DNA of 64,000 nt from Deinococcus aquatilis DSM 23025. GTDB taxonomy: Bacteria; Deinococcota; Deinococci; Deinococcales; Deinococcaceae. A model generated the notes under the pieces. The model saw only the letters and a list, made by a program, of their open reading frames with translations, was not told the DNA's origin and searched no databases. Shown here piece by piece: positions 1-9,513 of this stretch (positions within the stretch are counted from its first letter, which is position 1; each line of letters opens with the position of its first letter). The position numbers and the translations under genes are program-made. The stretch covers positions 1 through 64,000 of the forward strand of contig NZ_KB899709.1 in NCBI RefSeq assembly GCF_000378445.1, given 5' to 3'.

Positions 1-965
1 GAAGCCCTGGGGATCAGTGTGCAGATGGCGCAGTCGATCCGAAAACACTTCGTGCTCGGCGGGCTGGACGCGGCGCTCTATGATGCCCCGCATACCGGCC
101 GACCCGCGAAGTTTACGGGCCAGGATCGGGCAGCGATCACGGCCCTCGCGTGCAGTGAGGCTCCGACAGGCCATGCCCAGTGGAGTATTCGCCTGCTGGC
201 TGAAAAAGCGGTGGAATTGAACGTGGTGGACGGCATTGCGCCGTCCACCGTCTTTTACATTCTGAAAAAAACGCGGTCCAGCCGCACCGCAAAAGGCAGT
301 GGTGCATCGCGCAGCTGACCGCAAAGTTCTTGTGCGAGATGGAGCGTGTCCTCGACGTGTATGCCCGGCCCGACGATGAACGCTTGCCGGTGTTGTGCTT
401 CGATGAGCAGCCCTGTTTCCTGATCGGCGATACCCGGGCCCCGGTTCCGATGGAACCGGGACGAGTCGCCAAGCAGGACTATGAATACGAACGGTTCGGG
501 AGCGGCGCGGTGCTGCTCGCGGTTGAACCCCGAACGGGTCGACGGTTCGTCAAGGTATGTGCCCGACGAACGGCCGAGGAGTACACGGCATTTATGCAGG
601 AGCTGGAACAGGCCTATCCAGAGGCGGTTCAGATTACGCTGGTGCAGGACAACCTCAATACCCATCATGGGGGGAGTTTCTATAAGTGGATGCCGCCAGA
701 CCAGGCCCACCGATTGGTGGGCCGATTCGAGTGGATCTACACGCCGAAACACGCCTCTTGGCTCAACATGGCGGAGTTGGAATTCAGCGTTCTTCAGCGG
801 CAGTGTTTACAGCGGCGGATTCCTTCGCTGGAACGACTTCGGAACGAAGTCGAGGCGTGGGTCGCCGCGCGTTCACGCGCGGCCATCACGCTCAACTGGC
901 AGTTCTCGACTCAGGCCGCCCGACGAACCCTTGGACGCCAATACGAAACCATTCGTATTAATTGA
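1..965 (+). CDS. IS630-family transposase, 5' truncated by window edge, -1 frameshift
   Basis: DDE transposase read in two frames. The first part (1-318) is open at the window start and carries the helix-turn-helix region, including a GRPAKF motif. The second part is one frame back and open to the TGA at 963-965. A run of seven A at 265-271 sits where the frames join: reading CTG AAA AAA then slipping back one base gives KKNAVQPHRKRQW, which continues smoothly into CEMERVLDVYARPDDERLPVLCFDEQ. Catalytic acidic residues are visible in CFDEQ, LVQDNLNTH and WLNMAELEF. Many IS630 elements make the full enzyme by programmed slippage on an A run, so I read this as programmed rather than decayed; a plain inactivating mutation cannot be excluded. 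Confidence 0.85.
265..271 (+). promoter_or_regulatory. A7 slippery run in transposase gene
   Basis: Seven consecutive A bases preceded by CTG and followed by CGCGG. A -1 shift here joins the two transposase frames without losing conserved residues. The heptamer is not a perfect X XXY YYZ site, so RNA polymerase slippage or single-tRNA slippage are both possible. Confidence 0.55.
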
Positions 966-1000
966 ACGCTGTACTAGGCCCGTGGATCAAGACGGCGGCT

Positions 1001-2692
<1,692 letters not shown>

Positions 2693-2805
2693 AGCAACTC
2701 CTGCGGGCCTGTTACAGTGGCCCGAATCTTGAAACGTAGAGATGATCGGATGGTTCACGCCTTCAACTCACGCTAGGTTGGCGTTAGGCGGCGCGTCATA
2801 CGCCC

Positions 2806-2834
2806 AGTATACCGCGCCCGCCCGCTGCTTTCAC
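2806..2834 (-). promoter_or_regulatory. putative prfC promoter
   Basis: On the minus strand: -35-like GTGAAA (2829-2834), 17-base spacer, -10 TATACT (2806-2811). It predicts an untranslated leader of about 105 bases before the prfC start, which fits the presence of a ribosome binding site there. The rest of 2693-3013 shows no convincing gene; AGAGC-TGCG-GCTCT at 2947-2960 is a small hairpin. Confidence 0.55.
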
Positions 2835-3013
2835 ACCACCGCTGGCTGCTCCATTCAGTTGAGCTGACACGACCCGGCCCTGAAGTGTCCACCGGCTGAC
2901 ACACCGCTGAACAATGCCTGATCTTCTAAAACCAGCCGGACAGCCAAGAGCTGCGGCTCTGAACGCCATGAAGCCCCTCATTGACAGCTTGATTTACCGC
3001 TTTGGGAGACGCC

Positions 3014-3922
3014 ATGAACCTCACCCCACGATTCAACCGTGCCCAAGCGACCAGCTTCGCCCTCATCCTGTTGGCCCTCGGATCAGGCGGCCAAACGCAA
3101 TCCACCCCGAATGTCATGAACGTAGCCACCAGTCCCAACGGCTCGACGGCTGCGGATATGTTCCGTGATCTCGGGCGCGTGTGCACCTCGGCGGCCCTGC
3201 TGCGGCAACGGCAAACCTCGGGCAGCATAGAAAACATTCAACTGCTGATGGAAAATAAGGTGGCCCTAGCGTTCGTTCAGCTCGATGTGCTCAAGGCCCG
3301 CGATCAGATCGACCAGGATCCGCGTGCCAAAGACCTGCGGGTGCTGCTGCCGCTCAATTTCGACGAGATTCACCTGATCGTCAAGCGCCCCACCAGAGAC
3401 GTCTTTGGCCGGATCAAGGGCGTCACCGCTTTCAGTGGCCTGAAGGGGAAACGGGTCGGCGCGTGGGGTGGCAGTGTCGTAACCGCCCAAATTTTGAAAG
3501 CCAAAGCCAACAACGCCTACACCGTCGTGCCCTTAAATGACCGTGCAGCCTCCCTCGCCGCATTGAACGCGGGGCAAGTGGACGCCGTTCTCGCGGTGGT
3601 CGGCCAGCCTGCCGATTGGATCAATACCCTGAACCCCGCTGTATTCACTCTCGCACCACTCGATATCCCTCAAGGCGTGCTGAACGGATTTTACCGCCCT
3701 GCGCGGCTGCTCTACCCAAAATTCGGCGCGGCGATCAGTACCTACAGCGTGCAACGTCTCCTGATCACGCGTAATCTCAAGACCCCCGAACGCAGACTGC
3801 CGCTGCTGGCCTACCAGAAGTGCGCCCTTTCCAAGCTCAGCACATTGCAAGAAACCGAAGGAATGCACCCCAAATGGAACGAAGTGACCCTCAAAGAAAG
3901 AGACTGGCCTCTGTTTAAATAA
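3014..3922 (+). CDS. TAXI-type periplasmic solute-binding protein
   Basis: Secreted binding protein of the TRAP-TAXI / NMT1-like fold, 302 aa. The N-terminus has a short hydrophobic stretch FALILLALGSG that can serve as a signal peptide. The pattern VATSPNGSTAADMFRDL, GSIENIQLLMENKVALAFVQLDVL, FSGLKGKRVGAWGGSVVTAQIL and LNAGQVDAVLAVVGQPA is that of TAXI receptors. The ATG at 3014 follows GGGAG (3004-3008); a TTG twelve bases earlier is less likely. No TRAP membrane subunit is adjacent, so it is an orphan: ligand unknown, and it might feed a distant permease or act as a sensor. The family assignment is fairly sure, the substrate is not. Confidence 0.7.
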   Translation: MNLTPRFNRAQATSFALILLALGSGGQTQSTPNVMNVATSPNGSTAADMFRDLGRVCTSAALLRQRQTSGSIENIQLLMENKVALAFVQLDVLKARDQIDQDPRAKDLRVLLPLNFDEIHLIVKRPTRDVFGRIKGVTAFSGLKGKRVGAWGGSVVTAQILKAKANNAYTVVPLNDRAASLAALNAGQVDAVLAVVGQPADWINTLNPAVFTLAPLDIPQGVLNGFYRPARLLYPKFGAAISTYSVQRLLITRNLKTPERRLPLLAYQKCALSKLSTLQETEGMHPKWNEVTLKERDWPLFK

Positions 3923-4117
3923 ACTGGCCTGATCCCTTTGAAGGTACGAGACACGCGAGCCTGGTCGTCTTTCTGGCTTTTATCGATGTTGACAGACCTC
4001 TTCCCGCGCCCCACCAAACAGCCTTCGTTATGCCACGGCCTGCGCTCCGACCTGTTTCTCCACAGCCCCAACTCTTTTGGATGATGCGCCCAACTGAGGG
4101 AAATGTTACCGTGAATC

Positions 4118-4885
4118 ATGACCCCCTCGGTGCGCCTACCCAGCGCCATTATTGCCACCGCCATCGCTTCCGTCGCCTTTTTCGCCACTGGATTTGTGGT
4201 CGTGCGGGGTCTGGCCGACGTGAAAAATGCCAGCGACGTGATCAACGTGACGGGCAGTGCCAAACGCAACATCACCAGCGATCTGGCCGGGTGGACGTTT
4301 ACTGTTCGCAGCAGCGACGACACCAATTTGCAAAACGCATACCGGGCCTTTCAGGGGGCGCAACCAGCCATCGAAGCATTCTTGAAGGCGCAAGCGTTTT
4401 CGGGTTCGGAACTGAGGCGCGAGCCGGTGAACGCCGGGCCGCAGAACTACACAGTGATTGAGGACGTGAACGGCGAGAACGCCGAAGTGCAGCGCACTCG
4501 CTACGTGGTCAGTCAGACCTACCGCGTGCAGTCGGGCAACATTGCCAAGCTGCAAGCCGCTGTGGGCGCGGCCACCGCCGCTTTCGTGGATGCCAGCACA
4601 GGCGGCGTCAGTATCGAGAGCGGCGACGTGCAGTACCTCTACACCAAACTGAGTGACGTACGCGTGCAACTGCTGGAAGAAGCCAGCAAAGACGCCCAAC
4701 GCCGTGCCCAGGCCATCGCTCAGAGTGCCGGAAACTCCATCGGGGCCGTGAAGAATGCCCGCGTGGGTGTGTTCCAGATCACGCCCCGCTTTGAGACCAG
4801 CGTGGAAGACACGGGCAGTTACGACACCACAGCGCTGGAAAAAGACGTGACGGCAGTGGTGGAAATCGACTTCGTGGTGAAGTAG
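4118..4885 (+). CDS. SIMPL (DUF541) domain periplasmic protein
   Basis: 255 aa. An N-terminal hydrophobic segment (about residues 10-30) anchors or exports the protein. The body begins VINVTGSAKRNITSDLAGWTFTV, the characteristic opening of SIMPL/DUF541 proteins, and ends with the KDVTAVVEIDFVV strand. The family's role is not well established; members have been linked to stress tolerance and signalling scaffolds. A -10-like TACCGT (4107-4112) ends five bases before the ATG, suggesting a leaderless message. No neighbour suggests a specific pathway. Confidence 0.8.
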   Translation: MTPSVRLPSAIIATAIASVAFFATGFVVVRGLADVKNASDVINVTGSAKRNITSDLAGWTFTVRSSDDTNLQNAYRAFQGAQPAIEAFLKAQAFSGSELRREPVNAGPQNYTVIEDVNGENAEVQRTRYVVSQTYRVQSGNIAKLQAAVGAATAAFVDASTGGVSIESGDVQYLYTKLSDVRVQLLEEASKDAQRRAQAIAQSAGNSIGAVKNARVGVFQITPRFETSVEDTGSYDTTALEKDVTAVVEIDFVVK

Positions 4886-4924
4886 GAAGAGGCTTCAAGG
4901 GCTTTTCATAGACTCAAGAGATTC

Positions 4925-4961
4925 AAGGGTCTGAGGTTTAGCGAAGTGGCCCCAGACCCTT
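4925..4961. terminator. hairpin between convergent genes
   Basis: AAGGGTCTG (4925-4933) pairs with CAGACCCTT (4953-4961) around a 19-base loop, between the SIMPL gene and the convergent deacetylase gene, just touching the latter's TAA. No clear T tract, so termination is only probable. The unit GACCCTTA is repeated just after (4955-4972). Confidence 0.5.
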
Positions 4962-5886
4962 AGACCCTTAGACCCGCTGCCTCCAAAGCCGCCTCCAACG
5001 TCCCCAACCGCGCCGCGATCAGCGTTTGGGGGCTTTTGTTGTAGCCGCCCGCCATCACGAGGGCCAGCGGAAGGCCGCGCAGGGCCGCCCAATGACAGAC
5101 CCGGTTATCCCGTTCACGCACCCCGGCGGGCGTGAGAGCGAGGCGGCCCAACTGATCGCCTTCCAGCACGTCGGCCCCAGCGAGGTAGAAGACGAAATCG
5201 GGGGCGAAGGCGTGCAGCGCAGAAAAAACCGGGTCTTGCAACGCCGCCAGATAAGCCGCGTCATCCGTGCCATCGGGCAGGGCCACATCCAGCCCGCCGA
5301 CTTCCTTCTGAAAAGGGTAATTGTTGGCCCCGTGCACGCTGACGGTGAAGACGCGGGATTCGGCGGCAAAAATGGAAGCTGTGCCGTTGCCCTGATGCAC
5401 GTCCAGATCGATGATGGCAATTCGTGTGGCCCGGCCTTCATCCAGAAGCCACTGGGCGCTGATTGCCACGTCGTTGAGGAAGGAAAACCCCTCGGCATGA
5501 GCGCGGTAGGCGTGGTGCGTGCCGCCGCCCAGATTGATGCCGAGGCCCAGTGCCAGAGCGTCCTGTGTGGCGGCCAGGGTTGCGCCGCTGCTGGCGAGGC
5601 CGCGCTCCACGACGGCGGGCGACCAGGCGAACCCTAGCGCCCGTTCTTCGGCCCGCGAGACCTCTCCGGCCTGCCAGCGCCGCAGATATTCGGCGTCGTG
5701 AACGCGCTCGGCCAAGGCCCACTCCAAGATGGAGGCAGCGTGGAGGGGCAACCTCTCCCCCGCTCCGGCCAACAGGGTTTCACGAAATTCAGCGGGCAGG
5801 AACTGACGGCGGGGCGGCGGCCCAGCGCCAAACGACGCACCCAGAAAGGCCGTGAATGCGCGGTAGGGGTGCGGGAAGGTGGACAC
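4960..5886 (-). CDS. histone deacetylase / AcuC-like amidohydrolase
   Basis: 308 aa zinc hydrolase of the arginase/deacetylase superfamily, expected to remove acetyl groups from lysine, polyamine or small-molecule amides. Motifs: GGGTHHAYRAHAEGFSFLNDVA (paired active-site His), IAIIDLDVHQGNGT (metal Asp and His), YLAGADVLEGDQLGRL (metal Asp), and VMAGGY near the C-terminus. The reading frame starts with GTG at 5884-5886, and a minus-strand TAGGCT (5894-5899) ends seven bases before it, implying a leaderless GTG start. It is divergent from a GNAT acetyltransferase, so an acetylation/deacetylation pair is conceivable but only inferred. Confidence 0.85.
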   Translation of the reverse strand: MSTFPHPYRAFTAFLGASFGAGPPPRRQFLPAEFRETLLAGAGERLPLHAASILEWALAERVHDAEYLRRWQAGEVSRAEERALGFAWSPAVVERGLASSGATLAATQDALALGLGINLGGGTHHAYRAHAEGFSFLNDVAISAQWLLDEGRATRIAIIDLDVHQGNGTASIFAAESRVFTVSVHGANNYPFQKEVGGLDVALPDGTDDAAYLAALQDPVFSALHAFAPDFVFYLAGADVLEGDQLGRLALTPAGVRERDNRVCHWAALRGLPLALVMAGGYNKSPQTLIAARLGTLEAALEAAGLRV

Positions 5887-5893
5887 TGAATTC

Positions 5894-5903
5894 AGCCTAT
5901 CCT
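5894..5903. promoter_or_regulatory. overlapping divergent -10 boxes
   Basis: The ten bases AGCCTATCCT hold TATCCT on the plus strand (5898-5903, six bases before the GNAT ATG) and TAGGCT on the minus strand (5894-5899, seven bases before the deacetylase GTG). The two boxes share the TA at 5898-5899. Confidence 0.6.
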
Positions 5904-5909
5904 GCGGGC

Positions 5910-6425
5910 ATGTCTCTGACCCTGCGCCCGCTGCGACCCGGCGACGAAGAGGCCGCCGTGCCCTGGGCTGCCGACCCGGAATTCTGCCTTGCCGCAGACT
6001 GGACTCCTCACCTTGCCCCGCGTGTGGTGCGGGCGCACTGGCGGCGCATCATCGCGGGCAGCGGGCCGGATTTTTTACGGCTGGGCGTGGAGGAAAATGG
6101 GCAATTGCTGGGCTACGTGGACCTTGCCCACAGGCAGGCGCACACCGCAGAACTCGGCGTGGCGATAGGCGAGCGGGCGCAGTGGGGGCGCGGGCTGGCA
6201 GCCAGGGCGTGCCGCTTGCTGCTGTCTCAGGCGTTTGGCCCCCTTGACCTCGACACCGTCACCGCGCAGGTTCACGCGCCGAATCTACGTTCACATCGGC
6301 TGATGCTGGGGCTGGGGTTTGCAGAAGTGGGGCGGGCAGAACCGGAACTCTACCGGGGCGAATGGGTGGAGGTGGTGTGCTATCTGCTGGGGCGGGCCGA
6401 CTTTTTGCAGACTGCCACACCCTAG
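5910..6425 (+). CDS. GNAT-family N-acetyltransferase
   Basis: 171 aa. Starts SLTLRPLRPGDEEA and shows the RimJ/RimL-like pattern: GYVDLAHRQAHTAELGVAIGERAQWGRGLAARA, an acetyl-CoA binding loop (QWGRGLA, a variant of QxxGxG/A), then VHAPNLRSHRLMLGLGF. Acceptor unknown. The ATG at 5910 is preferred to upstream starts because the TATCCT box ends six bases before it. The deacetylase-like gene is divergent, with start codons only 23 bases apart, so the two are probably transcribed from one shared element. Confidence 0.8.
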   Translation: MSLTLRPLRPGDEEAAVPWAADPEFCLAADWTPHLAPRVVRAHWRRIIAGSGPDFLRLGVEENGQLLGYVDLAHRQAHTAELGVAIGERAQWGRGLAARACRLLLSQAFGPLDLDTVTAQVHAPNLRSHRLMLGLGFAEVGRAEPELYRGEWVEVVCYLLGRADFLQTATP

Positions 6426-6490
6426 CCGTTCGGACAGGCTGCGGCCCCCTCCATTCACCCGGCGCGGATTTGGCCTGCTGGACGCATTCT

Positions 6491-7609
6491 ATGGGCATGA
6501 CGAACACAGACGACATGAGTAAGATTTCGGAGAGCTTAGCGGACGCCGCGCAAACGGCGGGACAATATGTAGTGACGGTACTGACCGGAGGCCCCGCAAC
6601 CGTGAGTGGCACCGTGGTAGCCGATGGACAGGTGCTGACAGCGGCCCATGTGCTGCACGGCGATGAAGTGAAGGTACGCACGGCAGACGGACGGGAACTC
6701 AGCGCCACAGTTGCGGGCCGTGACCCCTCCACCGATCTGGCCCTGCTGCGGGTAGAAGGGCTGAATCTGCCCGCCATGACCGTCAGCGGCGGAGTACGGG
6801 TAGGAGAATTGCTGCTGGCCGTGGGCCGCCCCATGCACGGCTTACAGGTCACGCTGGGCCTGATGGAACGCGCCGCCCCGCCCGAGCGTGGGCCGATGCG
6901 CGGCTGGCTGGACGCTGGAGCCGCTCCCTTCCGGGGCGTGACGGGCGGAGCTTTGGTAGACGCACGCGGCGGTTTGGTAGGCATTTTGAATGCTGGCGTG
7001 AGCCGGGGCACCCTGCTGGCCGTACCCGCTGCCCGTGCCCTGCGGGTCGCTGACCTGCTGAACACGGCGGGGCGCGTGCCTCGCGGGTATCTGGGCCTCG
7101 CCACGCAGCCGGTTCACTTTCCAGAAGAACGGCCTGAAGGAGAGCCAGAAAAACAACAGGCACAGGCCGAAGCAGCCAGCGAACCCAACGCCGGAGAGCC
7201 CGCAGCCAAAGAACGCGGTGGGCGCGGAGGCCCCGGCCCACGTCAGGGAAGCGGGCGAGGCGAGCGCGGCGGCCCCATGTGGGATGGCAGGCGAGACGGG
7301 CGCGGCTGGAACGGCGGCTGGAATGGACGCGGCGGCCCCGGTTGGGGTGGCCCTCAGCGTGGCCCCAACGGTTTTGGTCGGGGCGGGGGCCGGGTCGGTT
7401 TGACGGTGGTGCAGGTCGAAGCAGGCAGCCCCGCCGCCACTGCCGGACTGTTGGTCGGTGACGTGCTGCTGGCGCTGGACGGCCACAGCGTGCGCCACCC
7501 CGGAGAGTTGCTGGAGCGGGTGCGCGAGCGGGCCGGGGAAACCCTGACGGTACGCGTGCTGCGCGGCGGCCAGGAAACTGATCTAGCTGTCCTGGTCGGA
7601 GAACGCTAA
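6491..7609 (+). CDS. trypsin-like/PDZ protein (HtrA-like) with Thr in place of catalytic Ser
   Basis: About 372 aa. Residues ~25-200 form an S1C-type beta barrel: TAAHVLHG (His, ~53) and STDLALLRV (Asp, ~82) are present, but the usual GNSGG is GVTGGALVD, so the nucleophile position is Thr (~151). A Gly/Arg/Trp-rich low-complexity stretch of about 60 residues (~238-297, with RGG, GRGGPGWGG) precedes a C-terminal PDZ domain (VGLTVVQVEAGSPAATAGLLVGDVLLALDGHSV). No signal peptide is evident. Start is uncertain: ATG at 6491, 6497 or 6515. It may be an inactive scaffold or a weak Thr protease. It follows the GNAT gene by 65 bases. Confidence 0.75.
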   Translation: MGMTNTDDMSKISESLADAAQTAGQYVVTVLTGGPATVSGTVVADGQVLTAAHVLHGDEVKVRTADGRELSATVAGRDPSTDLALLRVEGLNLPAMTVSGGVRVGELLLAVGRPMHGLQVTLGLMERAAPPERGPMRGWLDAGAAPFRGVTGGALVDARGGLVGILNAGVSRGTLLAVPAARALRVADLLNTAGRVPRGYLGLATQPVHFPEERPEGEPEKQQAQAEAASEPNAGEPAAKERGGRGGPGPRQGSGRGERGGPMWDGRRDGRGWNGGWNGRGGPGWGGPQRGPNGFGRGGGRVGLTVVQVEAGSPAATAGLLVGDVLLALDGHSVRHPGELLERVRERAGETLTVRVLRGGQETDLAVLVGER

Positions 7610-7637
7610 ACCCTTGCCCCAGCGCGTAGCATCAGCC

Positions 7638-8261
7638 ATGACCCCGCCCACGGCCCTCCTCTTCTCTGCCCTGTCCAGCCCCCGGCTGCCCTCGGTGCGG
7701 GTCGCGGTGCGCTCGGCCATGCTGCGGGCGGGGATAGAAAGCCTGTTGGCCGCCGCAGGTCTGACCTTTCCGGCAGGAGAAAGCGACGTGCTGATCGTGG
7801 ACGATGGCTGGCTGGACGACCCGGAGGCGCTGGCCGACGCTCTGGCCGAAGCCGCAGGAGTGGTGGCCCTGGGGTCGGCGGCGTGGGCCAACCTTCTGCC
7901 AGAACTGACGGGCGGTGGCTGGGCCATCCTGAGCACCGATGCCACCCCCGCCGAATTGCTGGCCGGAGTCCTGGGCGCGGCGGCGGGCCTGGTGGTGATG
8001 CCGCCCGCACTCTTTCAGAGAGCCGAGGCCGAAGCTGAAGCCGAAGATGCCCCGCCCTCGGACGTGACCCTTACCCCACGCGAACACGACGTCTTGGTGC
8101 TGCTGGCCGAGGGTCTGAGCAACAAACGGGCCGCGCGGGAACTGGGCGTGACCGAGAGCACCGTCAAGTTTCATGTGCAGGCGCTGTATTCCAAACTGGG
8201 CGTTCAGAGCCGCGCCGGAGCCGTGGCACGCGGCATCGGGCTGGGGCTGGTGAGCGTCTGA
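7638..8261 (+). CDS. LuxR/NarL-type regulator with degenerate receiver
   Basis: 207 aa. The C-terminal ~65 residues are a clear LuxR helix-turn-helix (LTPREHDVLVLLAEGLSNKRAARELGVTESTVKFHVQALYSKLGV). The N-terminal half looks like a receiver domain (VRVAVRSAMLRAGIESLLAAAG, DVLIVDDGW) but lacks a convincing full set of phospho-acceptor and Lys/Thr residues, so phosphorylation is doubtful. An Ala/Glu linker (RAEAEAEAEDAPP) joins the halves. TAGCAT (7627-7632) ends five bases before the ATG. It lies 28 bases after the PDZ protein gene; a functional link is possible but not shown. No kinase is nearby. Confidence 0.8.
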   Translation: MTPPTALLFSALSSPRLPSVRVAVRSAMLRAGIESLLAAAGLTFPAGESDVLIVDDGWLDDPEALADALAEAAGVVALGSAAWANLLPELTGGGWAILSTDATPAELLAGVLGAAAGLVVMPPALFQRAEAEAEAEDAPPSDVTLTPREHDVLVLLAEGLSNKRAARELGVTESTVKFHVQALYSKLGVQSRAGAVARGIGLGLVSV

Positions 8262-8307
8262 GTGGGCGAGTATGCGTTCTCAGTTACTCCTGTTTAATTT
8301 GAAGTAC

Positions 8308-8364
8308 AAAAAATCAGCCTCGTTCTTCCGTCCAACACACGAAGAATGAGGCTGATTGCTGTTT
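8308..8364. terminator. bidirectional intrinsic terminator
   Basis: A 17-bp stem with one G-U pair (8312-8328 with 8341-8357), flanked by an A run at 8308-8313 and TTTT at 8362-8365. It serves the rightward regulator gene and the leftward aldo/keto reductase gene. Confidence 0.85.
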
Positions 8365-8390
8365 TCTCTGCCCAGTTATCTTTGCTTTAC

Positions 8391-9392
8391 CTAGCGGTTG
8401 ACGCTTCCCATGTCGGCGTACCGCTCACCACTGGCCGCACCGACTGGAAATACCGCGTCTATAGCGGCCAAATCATCGGCGCTGAGATGCACGTCCACGG
8501 CTCCCAGATTCTCTTCAAGGTACTTCACGCGCTTGGTGCCGGGAATAGGCACGAGGTCTTGACCCTGTGCCAGCACCCACGCCAGCGCCAATTGAGAGGG
8601 CGTGCAGCCTTTCTGGGCCGCCAGGCGCTCCACATGCCGCACCAGATCCAGATTCTTCTGGAAGTGCTCGCCCTGAAAGCGGGGGCTATGGCGGCGGAAA
8701 TCGTCGGGGGCAAAGTCGTCGGGCGTCTGAATCTGCCCGGTCAGAAATCCGCGTCCCAGTGGGCTGTACGGCACAAAGCCAATCCCCAGTTCACGGCACA
8801 CGTCCAGCACGCCGTTCTGTTCGGGATCCCGCGTCCACAGGCTGTATTCGCTCTGTACAGCGGTAATTGGGTGGACGGCATGGGCGCGGCGCAGGGTGTC
8901 GGCGCTGACTTCCGAGAGGCCGATAAAACGCACCTTGCCCTGCTGCACCAGGTCGGCCATCGCGCCCACCGTGTCTTCGATGGGGGTGGTGGGGTCTACC
9001 CGATGCAGGTAATACAGGTCGATATGGTCGGTGTTCAGGCGCTTGAGGCTAGCTTCGGCGGCCTGCTGCACATATTCCGGCTTGCCGCTGATGCCGCGTG
9101 TCTGGCTGGCTGGGTCGCGCTGAATCCCGAATTTGGTTGCCAGTACCACCTGCTCACGCTTTCCGGCCAGCCAGCGGCCCAACAGTTCTTCGTTGGTAAA
9201 GGGGCCGTACATATCGGCGGTATCGTAAAAAGTGACGCCCAGTTCCAGAGCGCGGTCTAGCGTGCGGATGTTTTCGGCCTCATCGGTGCTGCCGTAAAAC
9301 TCGCTCATGCCCATGCAGCCGAGGCCGAGGGCAGAGACGCGGAGGGCACCAAGTTGGCGGGAAGGCAGTTGACCGGAAGAAAGCTGGGTCAT
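8391..9392 (-). CDS. aldo/keto reductase (AKR13-like)
   Basis: 333 aa NADPH-dependent oxidoreductase of the TIM-barrel AKR superfamily, cytoplasmic. Visible: [44 protein letters not shown] (Asp and Tyr of the tetrad), VVLATKFG (Lys), [12 protein letters not shown] (His), and [10 protein letters not shown] and [17 protein letters not shown] near the C-terminus for cofactor binding. An AAGGAG lies five bases before the ATG. The physiological aldehyde or ketone is unknown. Ends with a strong terminator. Confidence 0.92.
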   Translation of the reverse strand: MTQLSSGQLPSRQLGALRVSALGLGCMGMSEFYGSTDEAENIRTLDRALELGVTFYDTADMYGPFTNEELLGRWLAGKREQVVLATKFGIQRDPASQTRGISGKPEYVQQAAEASLKRLNTDHIDLYYLHRVDPTTPIEDTVGAMADLVQQGKVRFIGLSEVSADTLRRAHAVHPITAVQSEYSLWTRDPEQNGVLDVCRELGIGFVPYSPLGRGFLTGQIQTPDDFAPDDFRRHSPRFQGEHFQKNLDLVRHVERLAAQKGCTPSQLALAWVLAQGQDLVPIPGTKRVKYLEENLGAVDVHLSADDLAAIDAVFPVGAASGERYADMGSVNR

Positions 9393-9513
9393 GGGGACTC
9401 CTTTGGAGACAGAGGAACGAGAAGTGCGGCCTGACAGGCAACAGTACTCCCCAGTCTGGAGGAAGCGGCTATATCAATCGTTTAGCTGTGACAGAGGCTA
9501 TGGGCGCACCAGC

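Larger units (their letters stand above)
1..977 (+). mobile_element. IS630-type insertion sequence, right part
   Basis: The transposase fills the element. The left end lies outside the window, so I cannot match terminal inverted repeats or see the TA target duplication typical of the family. The right end should fall shortly after the stop codon at 965; a CTAG at 975-978 is a candidate TA junction, but the boundary is a guess. The next gene (prfC, other strand) ends at 1001, so the element sits just behind it and does not break it. Confidence 0.6.

Noticed and set aside
3811..4326. 171-codon minus-strand frame across the 3014-3922 / SIMPL gap
   Set aside because: Overlaps the ends of two well-supported genes, without a promoter or motif.
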